Part shown: positions 43,136 to 52,043 of the stretch, in pieces | Numbering within the stretch: the first letter of the stretch is position 1 | How the letters are laid out: the number at the start of each line of letters is the position of its first letter | Assembly: GCF_003131205.1 (NCBI RefSeq) | Contig: NZ_QFFY01000001.1 | Location: forward strand, 744,001 to 808,000 | DNA length: 64,000 nucleotides | Source of the DNA: Occallatibacter savannae | Lineage (GTDB): Bacteria > Acidobacteriota > Terriglobia > Terriglobales > Acidobacteriaceae | Reading direction: 5' to 3' | The notes under the pieces: generated by a model | Seen by the model: the letters and a program-made list of their open reading frames with translations, nothing else | Database searches by the model: none | What the model was told of the DNA's origin: nothing | Made by a program: the position numbers and the translations under genes

Positions 43136-44227
43136 CTACTTCTTGCGAATCAGCGGTGCTCCGGGGATGTTCAGGCGGATGCGGTATACGCTGCTGCTGG
43201 CCGTGATGAAGAGCGTTCTGCGATCGGCGCCACCCCAGGCAACGTTCGCGGATTTCTCCGGCATCAGGATGATTCCGAGCGGCTTCCCCTCCGGACTGAA
43301 TATCCAGACCCCGCCGGGCCCCGTGCTGTAGATGTTGCCGTCGATGTCGACCTTCATCCCGTCGGGAGCGCCGGGGCGTTGATCAGAAGTGGCATCGTAG
43401 AAAAGCTTCGCCTCGGTCAAGCTTCCGTCCGGCTGAACGCGGTAACGCATCCAGATCTTCTTCGGTTCGGAATTGTTGACGTAGAGGTATTTCTCGTCGG
43501 GCGAGAACGTGATGCCGTTGGGACGAGTCAGGTCGGAGACGAGCAACTGCAGTTTCGACGAAGGCTTGGCCCCGGCCTGCTGACCCGCGGCATTTGGCAT
43601 GCGATAGACGCCGTTGACGTTTAGCTGCTTCTCCGGATCCTGATCCGACTGCGTTCTGAGACCGTACGGCGGATCGGTAAAGTACAGCGAACCGTCAGAG
43701 CGGTAAACCAGATCGTTGGGGCTGTTCAGCTTCTTGCCCTGGTAGCTGTCAGCGAGGATCGTGATCCGGGAATCCGGATTGAGCTCTTCGAGACGGTACA
43801 CATCGCGCTGCGCATGTCCTGCGACAGTGAGGCGACCCTGAGTGTCCGCGGTCATGCCGTTTGATCCGGGTTCGGGGCCTCCATAGGGCGTGTGGCCGTG
43901 ATACCCGCTGGGCGTGATGAACACTGAAGGCTGCTCGTCGCCGGGCTTCCACTTGCGGATGCTGTCGCTGGGAATCTCGGCGAAGTAGAGCGATCCGTTG
44001 AGCCAGATCGGGCCCTCCGTCCACTTGTATCCGGTCGCGATGCGCTCGAGCTTGGCCTCGCGTGGAACGATTTTGTCGAGGGAAGGGTCGCGGCGATCAA
44101 GCTGGACCGGAGAAGCATCGATCGCGCCCGACTCCTGGCTCCCTTCCTGTCGCGGAGCAGCGGCAAGAAGGATGAGGCTGAGTGTTGTGGAGACCACGGC
44201 CGTCGCGGCAAGCGAGGAACGTTTCAT
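43136..44227 (-). CDS. Exported SMP-30/gluconolactonase-like beta-propeller
   Basis: The 363-residue protein has a signal peptide (SLAATAVVSTTLSLILLAAA) and the SMP-30/gluconolactonase repeats: GYKWTEGPIW with the metal-binding Glu, LNSPNDLVYRSDGSLYFTDPPYGL, TRPNGITFSPDEKYLYVNN and GAPDGMKVDIDGNIYSTG. The glutamate, asparagine and aspartate ligands are all present. It is likely a lactonase in the periplasm. The ATG at 44227 suits the signal peptide; the longer frame from 44296 overlaps the divergent prepilin peptidase region. Confidence 0.9.
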   Translation of the reverse strand: MKRSSLAATAVVSTTLSLILLAAAPRQEGSQESGAIDASPVQLDRRDPSLDKIVPREAKLERIATGYKWTEGPIWLNGSLYFAEIPSDSIRKWKPGDEQPSVFITPSGYHGHTPYGGPEPGSNGMTADTQGRLTVAGHAQRDVYRLEELNPDSRITILADSYQGKKLNSPNDLVYRSDGSLYFTDPPYGLRTQSDQDPEKQLNVNGVYRMPNAAGQQAGAKPSSKLQLLVSDLTRPNGITFSPDEKYLYVNNSEPKKIWMRYRVQPDGSLTEAKLFYDATSDQRPGAPDGMKVDIDGNIYSTGPGGVWIFSPEGKPLGIILMPEKSANVAWGGADRRTLFITASSSVYRIRLNIPGAPLIRKK

Positions 44228-44409
44228 CTGTGGTGACCTTCCTGGGATTCGCGACGAGCGTTCGTAGGCGAAAAGTCGTCGACCGTATGACGGCAACCAT
44301 TCTTTCCTCTGCGAGCGAGTCGCGCAAGAGGCACGTCTGCCGAGTACTGAGGATTTTGAGGTCTCTCGACTCTCCGGCCGTATACTCGACCTTCCCGGTG
44401 ATCGAATCG

Positions 44410-45288
44410 ATGATCCGCGTATTCTGCACAGTTTTGGCCGGGCTCCTGGGCCTCGCGTTCGGCAGCTTCCTGAACGTGTGCCTCAGCCGCTGGCCGGAGG
44501 GCGAAAGCGTGGTGAAGCCGCGCTCACATTGCCGCAGCTGCCGGAGAACGCTGACCTGGTGGGAGAACGTGCCAGTGGTGAGCTGGGTTGCACTGCGGGG
44601 CAAGTGCCGGACGTGCGGAGCGATAATCAGCTGGCGTTATCCGGCCGTGGAGCTTGCGATAGGGCTGCTATGGGCAACAGTCGTGTGGCAAGCGGGTGCT
44701 GCATCGTTCGAGCAGTTCATTGTTTCTGAGAAACCGTATGCGGCTGTCTTCTCGGTTTTGCTCAAGATGTCATTTCTCTGGCTGCTTGTTGCACTGGCAA
44801 TGCTCGATGCCGAGCACTTGTGGCTGCCGAACTGGCTCACCATACCGGGCGTCGTCCTCGGTTTGATAAATGTCATCGTCGGCATGTTCTCGGCGCGCCG
44901 GTATTCGATTGTGGAGCCCGGCTTGTTCATCGCTGCGTTTGATTGGGCGGGAGGAGTGATCGCCGCAGCCGGTCTGATCCTGATCATCCGCTGGACCTAC
45001 TGGCTCATCCGCCGACGCGAAGGCATCGGCCTTGGCGACGCGAAGCTGATGGCGATGCTCGGAGCCTGGCTCGGGCTCTCTGGCGCACTTTTTTGCTTCG
45101 GCATCGGCGTTGTGCTCGGAGCCTTGTTCGCGCTCACCGCGCTGGCCCTTCCAGCATCCCGGCGCGACTCAGAGAACTGGCTCGCAGCAAAGCTCCCACT
45201 CGGCACCTTCCTCTGCATCGGGGGAATCATCAGCGCGCTGTGCGGCCAGCCCATCATTGAGGCCTACAAACGCTGGGCAGGATTCTGA
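44410..45288 (+). CDS. Prepilin peptidase (A24 type)
   Basis: The 292-residue membrane protein cleaves type IV prepilin leaders and methylates the new N-terminus. It has the family start GLAFGSFLNVCLSRWP, the cytoplasmic zinc-like site with C41/C44 and C66/C69, catalytic aspartates in AMLDAEHLWLPNWLT and GLGDAKLMAMLGAW, and about eight hydrophobic segments. The frame is open from 44182, but the ATG at 44410 gives the conserved N-terminus. No pilin genes are nearby. Confidence 0.93.
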   Translation: MIRVFCTVLAGLLGLAFGSFLNVCLSRWPEGESVVKPRSHCRSCRRTLTWWENVPVVSWVALRGKCRTCGAIISWRYPAVELAIGLLWATVVWQAGAASFEQFIVSEKPYAAVFSVLLKMSFLWLLVALAMLDAEHLWLPNWLTIPGVVLGLINVIVGMFSARRYSIVEPGLFIAAFDWAGGVIAAAGLILIIRWTYWLIRRREGIGLGDAKLMAMLGAWLGLSGALFCFGIGVVLGALFALTALALPASRRDSENWLAAKLPLGTFLCIGGIISALCGQPIIEAYKRWAGF

Positions 45289-45295
45289 TCCCCAG

Positions 45296-46024
45296 CTACT
45301 TCGGAGCCTGATTCGCCGACACCGCAGGTGCATTTGCAAGCTGCGCGCTCTTCAGCAGTTTCTTCGCTTCTTTAGAGTGCTTGCTCTCCGGATCGTCGTA
45401 GTCGACGACCTTCTGGTAATTGGCCTTCGCGTCGGCGTAATTACCCAGGCCGCGCTGCGCCTCCGCGATTCCCCAATAGACATCGGGGTTCTCAGAGTCG
45501 GTGACGAGAGCGGACCGAAAGCGAGACAGCGCAGCTTTGTAGTTCTTGCGGTCCAACTCAAACTCGCCGACGCTTTCGTCTTCCTTCGCCGTGACCTGGT
45601 GGACCGCGGGCTGCTGCTGCCCGCGCCGATGTTTGTCGGGCCGGTCTTCGTCGGGGATGTTCACATCGCCGCTGCCGGCAAGGCTCGAGCTGAATCCATC
45701 CGCACCCGCAGAACCGCTATCCACGGCATCGTCAGGACTGTGCACCGGATCGTTGTCGTTCTTCAGGAGACCCGTAGTCTCCGCGCCACCGCTCTCTGCA
45801 GGGCTCTCCGCAGCCGGAGGCGCTGCTGGAGGCTGGGCAGTGGTTGGGACAACCGGCACGCTTGTCGTGTCTTCAGGAAAGGGATTCGATTCGGACGGCT
45901 TTTGCGCGGGCTGTTGAGCAGGAGGCTTCTGCTGCGGTGCGGGAGGGGACGCCTGCGCGAGCAAACCAACGGCCGAGATAAGGCCGCATCCAACGGTAAG
46001 CGCGATGTTTGTTCTCAGCTTCAT
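45296..46024 (-). CDS. Exported tetratricopeptide-repeat protein
   Basis: The 242-residue protein has a signal peptide (NIALTVGCGLISAVGLLAQ) and a long Pro/Ala/Gln/Asp-rich low-complexity region to ~residue 145. Two or three TPR units follow at the C-terminus (GEFELDRKNYKAALSRFRSAL, then YWGIAEAQRGLGNYADAKANYQKVV). It probably scaffolds a periplasmic complex. It ends seven bases from the convergent prepilin peptidase gene. Confidence 0.82.
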   Translation of the reverse strand: MKLRTNIALTVGCGLISAVGLLAQASPPAPQQKPPAQQPAQKPSESNPFPEDTTSVPVVPTTAQPPAAPPAAESPAESGGAETTGLLKNDNDPVHSPDDAVDSGSAGADGFSSSLAGSGDVNIPDEDRPDKHRRGQQQPAVHQVTAKEDESVGEFELDRKNYKAALSRFRSALVTDSENPDVYWGIAEAQRGLGNYADAKANYQKVVDYDDPESKHSKEAKKLLKSAQLANAPAVSANQAPK

Positions 46025-46113
46025 TTTTCAATCAGCGCCGTTCGTTTCCGCCACTTCAATGTTACGATGCGTTGCATAGCGTACTTCAACTCACCCAGGA
46101 TTTCTGCTTCCCT

Positions 46114-46647
46114 ATGGCCCTAGTCATCCGCTCCTCAGCCATTCATGCAGCCGGCTGCTACACGACGTCCTCAGTCCGCAAAGGTTCGCGCGTGGCCGAA
46201 TACACAGGGCCGCGCATGACCAAAGATGAAGCCGACGCGGCAAACGAAGAGTCGCCCATCACCTATCTCTTTGGACTCGGCGACGGCTCGGTCGTCATCG
46301 ACGGGCACTGCATGGCGATGTTCATCAACCATAGCTGCGACCCGAACTGCGAGACGGAAGAGATCAAGGGACGCGTCTGGATCAAGGCCATCCGCAAGAT
46401 TGAACCCGGCGAAGAGATCACGTACGATTACTGCCTCTACGATGGCGGCGAAGACGACGCAACCTGCAACTGCGGCGCGAAGAAGTGCCGAGGCACCATG
46501 TACTCGGCCACCGAGATCCGCCGGCGCAAAGCTGCAGCAAACAGAGCAGCCAGGAAGAAGCAGGAGCGCCGCAGGGTACGCGTCAAGCCGACGGAGATGC
46601 CGTCACCCCGTACAAATGAGGTCGACGAAGAAGAGAACGCCGCGTAA
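46114..46647 (+). CDS. SET-domain protein lysine methyltransferase
   Basis: The 177-residue protein is a nearly complete SET domain: GCYTTSSVRKGSRVAEYTG, the AdoMet/lysine site FINHSCDPNC (70-79), EEITYDY with the catalytic Tyr (104), and a post-SET-like CNCGAKKCRG (118-126) of three cysteines. The C-terminal tail is Arg/Lys-rich with an RRKAAANRAARKKQERRR stretch, suggesting nucleic-acid or acidic-protein contact. SET proteins are mainly eukaryotic but occur in some bacteria. The target is unknown. The CCA-type protein's Lys/Ala/Pro tail, encoded 19 kb away, is a tempting but untested candidate. Confidence 0.92.
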   Translation: MALVIRSSAIHAAGCYTTSSVRKGSRVAEYTGPRMTKDEADAANEESPITYLFGLGDGSVVIDGHCMAMFINHSCDPNCETEEIKGRVWIKAIRKIEPGEEITYDYCLYDGGEDDATCNCGAKKCRGTMYSATEIRRRKAAANRAARKKQERRRVRVKPTEMPSPRTNEVDEEENAA

Positions 46648-46710
46648 GCTCGCACAGAAGCTGGAGCAGGCAGCCTGCACGGAGCAGGGTCAAGGCGCTA
46701 GCATTGGTCA

Positions 46711-47106
46711 ATGAAGACGGAGCCCGAGCAGCGGCCGCTATCCGATGAGCAGATGGATGTGCTCCGGCGCTACGCTCTCTTCGAAGTAGGGCTCGAAGAA
46801 ATGCTGACTTCCCTTAAGGGCGCCTTCGACATCGACTTCGAAGAAACCAGAGCAGGAGATTCCAGCCCGACACAACGACGCTCCGCCAATAACCGGTTCC
46901 CCATCCCCGAGCCGGGCATCGTCATCACCCGCGAACACATTTCCAATGCTCTGGAACGCAAGCGCTTCGAGCTCGTCTCGGAGCGGGACCTGGTCTACTG
47001 GGCCACGGTACTGCTCCTCAATGATGCGTACGTGTTCGATCCCGGCGATGAAGATCTGATCGCAGAATGGCTCAACGACATCAGCTTCAATCTCGATGCG
47101 AGCTAA
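46711..47106 (+). CDS. Small acidic protein of unknown function
   Basis: I do not recognise this 131-residue protein. It is acidic and apparently helical, with segments MDVLRRYALFEVGLEEMLTSLKG and ISNALERKRFELVSERDLVYWATVLLLNDAYVFDPGDEDLIAEWLNDISF. No signal peptide or membrane segment is visible. It is co-directional with dnaX 118 bases downstream and with the SET gene upstream. Confidence 0.65.
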   Translation: MKTEPEQRPLSDEQMDVLRRYALFEVGLEEMLTSLKGAFDIDFEETRAGDSSPTQRRSANNRFPIPEPGIVITREHISNALERKRFELVSERDLVYWATVLLLNDAYVFDPGDEDLIAEWLNDISFNLDAS

Positions 47107-47224
47107 ACCTCTGCAAAGATGGAATGCAGCGGTTTTCCACGTCCGCCCTCTGCACCTCCGGAACGATACAATCTGACCTAGCGCTCTCTAGCGAAATCAC
47201 CGACAGTTGGGAGTAGTTGATCGC

Positions 47225-49243
47225 ATGGGTTATCAGGTTCTGGCTCGCAAGTATCGTCCGCAACGGTTTGCCGACGTCGCCGGGCAGGACCACGTCACGC
47301 GCACGCTCCTGAACGCCCTGACCCAGAACCGCATCGCGCACGGCTACATCTTCTCGGGCCATCGCGGCATCGGCAAAACCACCATCGCCCGCATCCTGGC
47401 TATGGCTCTGAACTGCCGCAGCGAAGTGGGCACAGCCGACCGTCCCACCCACGAGCCTTGCCTCAAGTGCGTCTCCTGCCGTGAAATCTCCTCCGGGGGC
47501 AATGCCGACGGGGGCGAACTGGCGACCCACTCCTTCGACTTCATCGAGATCGACGCGGCTTCGAATCGCGGCATCGATGACGTCCGGTCCATTCGCACCC
47601 AGGCTTCTGTCCAGCCGGCGCGCGACAAGTACAAGATCTTCCTCCTCGACGAAGCCCACCAGATCACCGACGCAGCCTTCAACGCCATCCTAAAGACGCT
47701 CGAAGAGCCTCCCGAGTGGACCATCTTCATGATGGCCACGACCGAGCCGGAAAACATTCCACAGACCATCCGCTCGCGCTGCCAGCACTTCAGCTTCCAC
47801 GCCGTAAAGTTCGACGACATCCTTGGCCAGCTGAAAATGATCGCGCAGCAGGAGAGCGTAAGGGCCGAAGATGCCGCGCTTGCGCTGCTGGCCGAGGCCG
47901 GCGACGGCTCGATGCGCGACGCCCTCAGCATCATGGACCAGGCGATCGCGTCGGCTCCCTGCGATGCGAACAATTATGCCGTTCTCGAGGCACAGCAGAT
48001 CCGCGATTTGATGGGCTCGGTCCCCAACACCGTGTTCGAACACCTGCTCGAAGCCGTCGCCGCAGGCAACAGCGCAGGCGTCATGGGTCAGCTCAATGAA
48101 CTGCTCAGCGCAGGACACAGCCCGCAGTCGCTCGCACGGCAGATCGTTCGCTACCTGCGTAACACGTTGATGGCGAAACTCGGCGGAGAGCAGACAGAAC
48201 TCCTCCAGATCTCCGGCGACGAACGGGCGCGTGCCGCCCGCACCGCTCTTCTCTTCACCGAAGAAGAGATCACGCGCAATCTGCAGTTAATGCTGCGAAC
48301 CTTCGATGACCTGAACTACCGCCAGGAGCAGCGTTTTCATCTCGAACTCGGCCTGATGAAGCTCGTGCACGCCCGGCGTCTCCTGCCCCTCGAGGAGTTG
48401 CTCAGCGGCGTGGCGAGTGGCGCTCCCGTAAGAAGCGGCGGATCCGCGGCTCCCGCTGCACCGAGAACACCTCCTCCATCGGCTCCGCGCAGCACTCCTG
48501 CAGGTCCGCGCTCTTCGTCCTCAGCCGTATCCTCAAGCGCGCCACCGCCGCCGCGCTCACCGTTCGGTTCAGGGCCGCTGATGCAGACCACCCCAATCCC
48601 CGAAAGCCTCGGCGTCAGCGGGTCGGCCGCTCTCGCCGCGCAACCGGCACCGGTCGAGCCTGCGGGCGAAGTGATTCCCTTCCCGAGCGTTGCTGCAAAA
48701 CCGGAGATAAAGTTAGAGCCAGCGCCCGTCCCCGCTCCGCCCGTGCCGGAGATCAAATCCGAGCCGGCGCCAATCAACACCCCCGCCGCGATTCCACCGG
48801 CGCCGGCTATAGTCGCGGAATCTCCCGATCCCGTAGCGCCTCTTCGTCCCGCAGGAGCGCTCGACGCGGAAGCCGCGAAGCACGCCATTGTGACGGCCCT
48901 CGCCCAACAGGGTCACGCCTCGGCATCTCAGTTGATCTCAACAGCCCGCTTCACGCTCGAAGCAACAAGCCTTCGTATCGAAGTTCCTGGGATCAAAACG
49001 AAGATGCTGTCCCTCACCGTGAACGCTGCCGCGGAAAAGATAATAAAGCAGGAAGTGCAGCGCCTGGGCGGTCCATCGCGGTTCATGGTGATCCCCGGAG
49101 AAGGTGTGGCCGCCACAACACCGGTCGCAGCTCCCGCAGCGGGAAGCATCCAGCAAGCCGCCATGGAGCACCCCATGGTGCAGCGGGCCAAGGAAATCTT
49201 CAATGCCGAGGTCCGCAGCGTCGTCGATCTGCGCAACAAGTAA
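47225..49243 (+). CDS. dnaX: DNA polymerase III subunits gamma/tau
   Basis: DnaX is the clamp-loader ATPase. The 672-residue protein has YQVLARKYRPQRFADVAGQ, Walker A GHRGIGKTT, a zinc module with CLKCVSC and the upstream Cys, the DEAH box (LDEAHQIT) and an SRC sensor/arginine-finger motif (TIRSRCQHF). A Pro/Ala/Ser-rich linker at ~405-540 and a tau-like C-terminal domain follow. The ATG at 47225 is preceded by GGGAG; a TTG six codons upstream is an alternative. I see no obvious slippery frameshift heptamer. Confidence 0.96.
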   Translation: MGYQVLARKYRPQRFADVAGQDHVTRTLLNALTQNRIAHGYIFSGHRGIGKTTIARILAMALNCRSEVGTADRPTHEPCLKCVSCREISSGGNADGGELATHSFDFIEIDAASNRGIDDVRSIRTQASVQPARDKYKIFLLDEAHQITDAAFNAILKTLEEPPEWTIFMMATTEPENIPQTIRSRCQHFSFHAVKFDDILGQLKMIAQQESVRAEDAALALLAEAGDGSMRDALSIMDQAIASAPCDANNYAVLEAQQIRDLMGSVPNTVFEHLLEAVAAGNSAGVMGQLNELLSAGHSPQSLARQIVRYLRNTLMAKLGGEQTELLQISGDERARAARTALLFTEEEITRNLQLMLRTFDDLNYRQEQRFHLELGLMKLVHARRLLPLEELLSGVASGAPVRSGGSAAPAAPRTPPPSAPRSTPAGPRSSSSAVSSSAPPPPRSPFGSGPLMQTTPIPESLGVSGSAALAAQPAPVEPAGEVIPFPSVAAKPEIKLEPAPVPAPPVPEIKSEPAPINTPAAIPPAPAIVAESPDPVAPLRPAGALDAEAAKHAIVTALAQQGHASASQLISTARFTLEATSLRIEVPGIKTKMLSLTVNAAAEKIIKQEVQRLGGPSRFMVIPGEGVAATTPVAAPAAGSIQQAAMEHPMVQRAKEIFNAEVRSVVDLRNK

Positions 49244-49274
49244 TTCGCAAGCCGAGACACAGAGGAGGGCCGGG

Positions 49275-49607
49275 ATGTTCAATCCCCTCAAAATGGCGGA
49301 GATGCTCCAGCAGGCGAACACCATGCAGGAGGAGATGCAGCGCAAGCTGACCCAGACGGTGGTGGAAGGCACCAGCGGCGCGGGCGCCGTAACGGCAACC
49401 ATGAACGGCAAAAAGGAACTCCTCAAGATCAAGATCGATCCCTCCGCCGTCGCCAGCCTCACTGGAGCGAATCCCGACGTAGAAATGCTCGAGACCCTCA
49501 TCGTCGGGGCGGTCAACGATGCCGGGCACAAGGCCGATGAGGCTATCCAGTCGAGCCTCAAGGGAGCGCTCGGCGGGCTTAACCTGAATATCCCCGGGCT
49601 GGGCTGA
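49275..49607 (+). CDS. ybaB: YbaB/EbfC nucleoid-associated protein
   Basis: The 110-residue protein has the YbaB layout: FNPLKMAEMLQQANTMQEEMQ helix, GAVTATMNGKKELLKIKIDP strand pair, then MLETLIVGAVNDAGHKADEA. It binds DNA as a dimer. The ATG at 49275 follows GAGGAGGG. Position between dnaX and recR is the classic dnaX-ybaB-recR arrangement. Confidence 0.95.
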   Translation: MFNPLKMAEMLQQANTMQEEMQRKLTQTVVEGTSGAGAVTATMNGKKELLKIKIDPSAVASLTGANPDVEMLETLIVGAVNDAGHKADEAIQSSLKGALGGLNLNIPGLG

Positions 49608-49665
49608 ACTCGTACAATCGCATTCTGGCGTTGCAGTGTGTTGTTGTGGACTAAAGGAGGTCTCG

Positions 49666-50622
49666 ATGACTGCTGGGCTCAATCGCAGAAATTTTCTTCA
49701 ACTCGGCGCGACCGCGGGCGCGGCGGCTCTCTTCGAGCGCTGGGGCTTTGCGCAGGCTGCGCAGGCCGCAGCTCCCGCGGACCGCGCTGCGCAGATGCGC
49801 GCCGCCGGGGCCTCCACCCCCATCAAGACCACGAAGCTCTACGACAACCTCTGGCTCCTCCAGGGCGCCGGCGGCAACATGGCCGTGCAGACCGGCAAAG
49901 ACGGCGTGATCCTGATCGACTCCAGCTTCTCCACTGCCGTGCCCCACATCAAAGAGGCCATCGCCGCTCTAGGCCCCGACGCGCCTCATGCTCTCATCAA
50001 CACGCACTGGCACATCGATCACGTGGACGGCAACGAAGGAATGCACGCCGCGGGATTCACCATCGTCGCTCATGAGAAGACAAAAGAACGCATGTCGAAG
50101 CCGGCGGAGATGAAACTGTTTCACATGTCGCTCCCGGCGTACCCTGCGGGCGCACTGCCGACCGTCACCTTCGCAGACACCATGAAACACGATCACAACG
50201 GCGACACGGTCGAGCGCGTCCACTACGAACCAGCCCACACCGACACGGATATCTACATTCACTTCCACAATGCAGATGTGCTGCATTGCGGCGACATCTT
50301 CTTCAACAAGTCCTACCCGTTCATCGACGAAGGCTCGGGTGGATCGATCGGCGGCACCATCGACGCAGCACAGAAGTCTCTGAGCCTCGCCGGAGACAAG
50401 ACCAAGATCATCCCGGGCCATGGCCCGCTGGGCGACAAAACCGATCTCAAGGCGTACATCGACATGCTCTCGACCGTACGCGACAAAGTAGCGGCTCTCA
50501 AAAAGTCCGGAGCCAGCGAGCAGGAAGTGATCGCAAAGAAGCCCACGGCAGACCTCGACGCCACGTGGGCGCACGGTGGCTCACCCGACATGTTCCTCGG
50601 GATTGTTTACCGAACGGTATAG
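49666..50622 (+). CDS. Tat-exported metallo-beta-lactamase-fold hydrolase
   Basis: The 318-residue protein starts with a twin-arginine signal (NRRNFLQLGATAGAAAL) after AAAGGAGG. The metal site is HWHIDH (114-119), with further ligands in YEPAHTDTDIYIHF, HCGDIF and the late IPGHGP. The fold hydrolyses esters, lactams or thioesters, and periplasmic Tat-dependent export suggests folding with metal in the cytoplasm. It is inserted between ybaB and recR, with 11 bases to recR, so it shares their transcript. Confidence 0.9.
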   Translation: MTAGLNRRNFLQLGATAGAAALFERWGFAQAAQAAAPADRAAQMRAAGASTPIKTTKLYDNLWLLQGAGGNMAVQTGKDGVILIDSSFSTAVPHIKEAIAALGPDAPHALINTHWHIDHVDGNEGMHAAGFTIVAHEKTKERMSKPAEMKLFHMSLPAYPAGALPTVTFADTMKHDHNGDTVERVHYEPAHTDTDIYIHFHNADVLHCGDIFFNKSYPFIDEGSGGSIGGTIDAAQKSLSLAGDKTKIIPGHGPLGDKTDLKAYIDMLSTVRDKVAALKKSGASEQEVIAKKPTADLDATWAHGGSPDMFLGIVYRTV

Positions 50623-50633
50623 GAGGATGCGCT

Positions 50634-51236
50634 GTGGCACGCTACGCCGAGCCCATGGCCCGGCTCATCGATGAGTTGAAGAAGCTTCCCGGGGTGGGAA
50701 CCAAAACTGCCCAGCGCTTTGCCTTCCACATTCTGCGCTCGAGCGAGGATGACGCTTCCTCTCTCGCCGATGCCGTCCGTGGCCTGAAGGCCAGCCTCCG
50801 CCTCTGCTCCATCTGCAACAACATCACCGACGTCGATCCGTGCCTCTACTGCACGAGCCCCACGCGCAATCAGAGGCTCGTTTGCGTGGTGGAGGAGCCA
50901 ACCAACATCGATGCGGTCGAGCGCAGTCGATATTCCGGCGTCTACCACGTTCTGCACGGAACGCTCTCGCCGCTCCACGGAGTGGGGCCGGATCAGTTGC
51001 GCACCAGGACACTGCTGCAGCGGGTCGAGCGCGGAGAGCTGGACGAAGTCATCCTCGCCACCAGTCCGACGCTCGAAGGCGAAGCTACAGCCACGTGGCT
51101 GGCCGGAGCTCTGCGGCAATTCCCTGTAAAGATCACTCGCATCGCGACCGGCGTACCAGCCGGCAGCGACATCGAGTATGCAGACGAGGTCACCATGGCG
51201 CACGCACTCGAGGGGCGCCATGAGGTGAAGCTCTAA
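50634..51236 (+). CDS. recR: Recombination protein RecR
   Basis: RecR works with RecF and RecO to load RecA at gaps. The 200-residue protein has the helix-hairpin-helix ELKKLPGVGTKTAQRFAFHIL, the four-cysteine zinc finger (CSICNNITDVDPCLYC) and the Toprim domain (VVEEPTNIDAVE, then ATSPTLEGEATATWLA). It starts at a GTG seven bases after AGGAGG; the open frame extends far upstream but overlaps the metallo-hydrolase gene. Confidence 0.95.
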   Translation: MARYAEPMARLIDELKKLPGVGTKTAQRFAFHILRSSEDDASSLADAVRGLKASLRLCSICNNITDVDPCLYCTSPTRNQRLVCVVEEPTNIDAVERSRYSGVYHVLHGTLSPLHGVGPDQLRTRTLLQRVERGELDEVILATSPTLEGEATATWLAGALRQFPVKITRIATGVPAGSDIEYADEVTMAHALEGRHEVKL

Positions 51237-51250
51237 GGTAAGGGGTTGAA

Positions 51251-51622
51251 CTAGCCGCGAAGCTTGGCGAGAAGATCCTGTGGGTGAACCGGCTTTGCAA
51301 GAATCTCGAACTCGTACCCTCTTGCCCGAGCCTTCTCCAGCAGATCAGCGGTAGCCGCTTGGCCGGAAAAGAGCAGAATCTTGATCTTCGGAAGCAGAGC
51401 GCGAATCTGGATCGCCGCATCGATGCCGTTCAAGTCGGCCATGATGACGTCAGCGATAAGCATGTCGGGCTGGTAGGTCGAGGCTGTCTCAAGCGCAGCT
51501 TCACCGGAGTAGACGGCCGTTGCCTGGAACCCGCTCTGGTTAAGGATCATCGAGAGCGTGTCCGCGATGACGCGTTCGTCGTCTACGACAAGTACTTTGG
51601 GCTTAACGTGATTATCGGGCAT
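51251..51622 (-). CDS. Stand-alone response regulator receiver domain protein
   Basis: The 123-residue protein is only a receiver domain: acidic pair D14-D15, phosphoacceptor D58 in IADVIMADLNG, Ser in LLFSGQ and Lys in LAKPVHPQ. There is no output domain. It may relay phosphate or act by protein contact. No kinase gene is adjacent. It is convergent with recR. Confidence 0.92.
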   Translation of the reverse strand: MPDNHVKPKVLVVDDERVIADTLSMILNQSGFQATAVYSGEAALETASTYQPDMLIADVIMADLNGIDAAIQIRALLPKIKILLFSGQAATADLLEKARARGYEFEILAKPVHPQDLLAKLRG

Positions 51623-52043
51623 ACACTCCTGAACGCCGAACGTGATTGGCGCAGCCTTTCAGTCGAACGCGCCGCAAAGCGAAGCCGAAAAGCACCGCGA
51701 GCGGTACGATCAGCCTGGAATACATTTTCAGGATACCATCCTGCAACAGGCAAGATGGCCTGGTCAAAACCCTGGACTGTCTCGCAAGTCTGCCGCGCCG
51801 GCGACGCTGCGCGGGAAAGACGTCTCCCCGCCATCAGTCGATTGGACGCACAAACAGGTCAGGGGAGATGCCGGGCAAATGCTGAAAAATGTGCCTCACG
51901 GTCATCGAAGGGCCGTCACCGGTGCGAGCGGAACTGCGATACTCTGAAGCTTGCGCGTATCCCCGGCCCTTCCGATTCATCAGAGCGCAACGCGTTCCTC
52001 ATAAGCTTGCAATGTTTCCCCATTCCCCTTCCAGGAGAGATGC
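51623..52043. other. Intergenic region without recognised gene
   Basis: This 421-base stretch separates the divergent receiver and ABC transporter genes. The overlapping open frames are Arg-rich with no domain features, and I see no tRNA, repeat or strong hairpin. Only the AGGAGA ribosome binding site before the ABC gene is evident at the right end. Confidence 0.5.

Noticed and set aside
47225..49243. Programmed frameshift producing a short gamma form of dnaX
   Set aside because: I found no A-rich slippery heptamer followed by a stable hairpin in the coding sequence; a computed scan could change this.
50286..50633. N-terminal extension of recR
   Set aside because: It overlaps the metallo-hydrolase gene in another frame; the GTG at 50634 has a strong ribosome binding site and gives normal RecR length.
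51583..51834. Small minus-strand gene upstream of the receiver gene
   Set aside because: Arg/Ser-rich, no domain; it overlaps the start of a well-supported gene.
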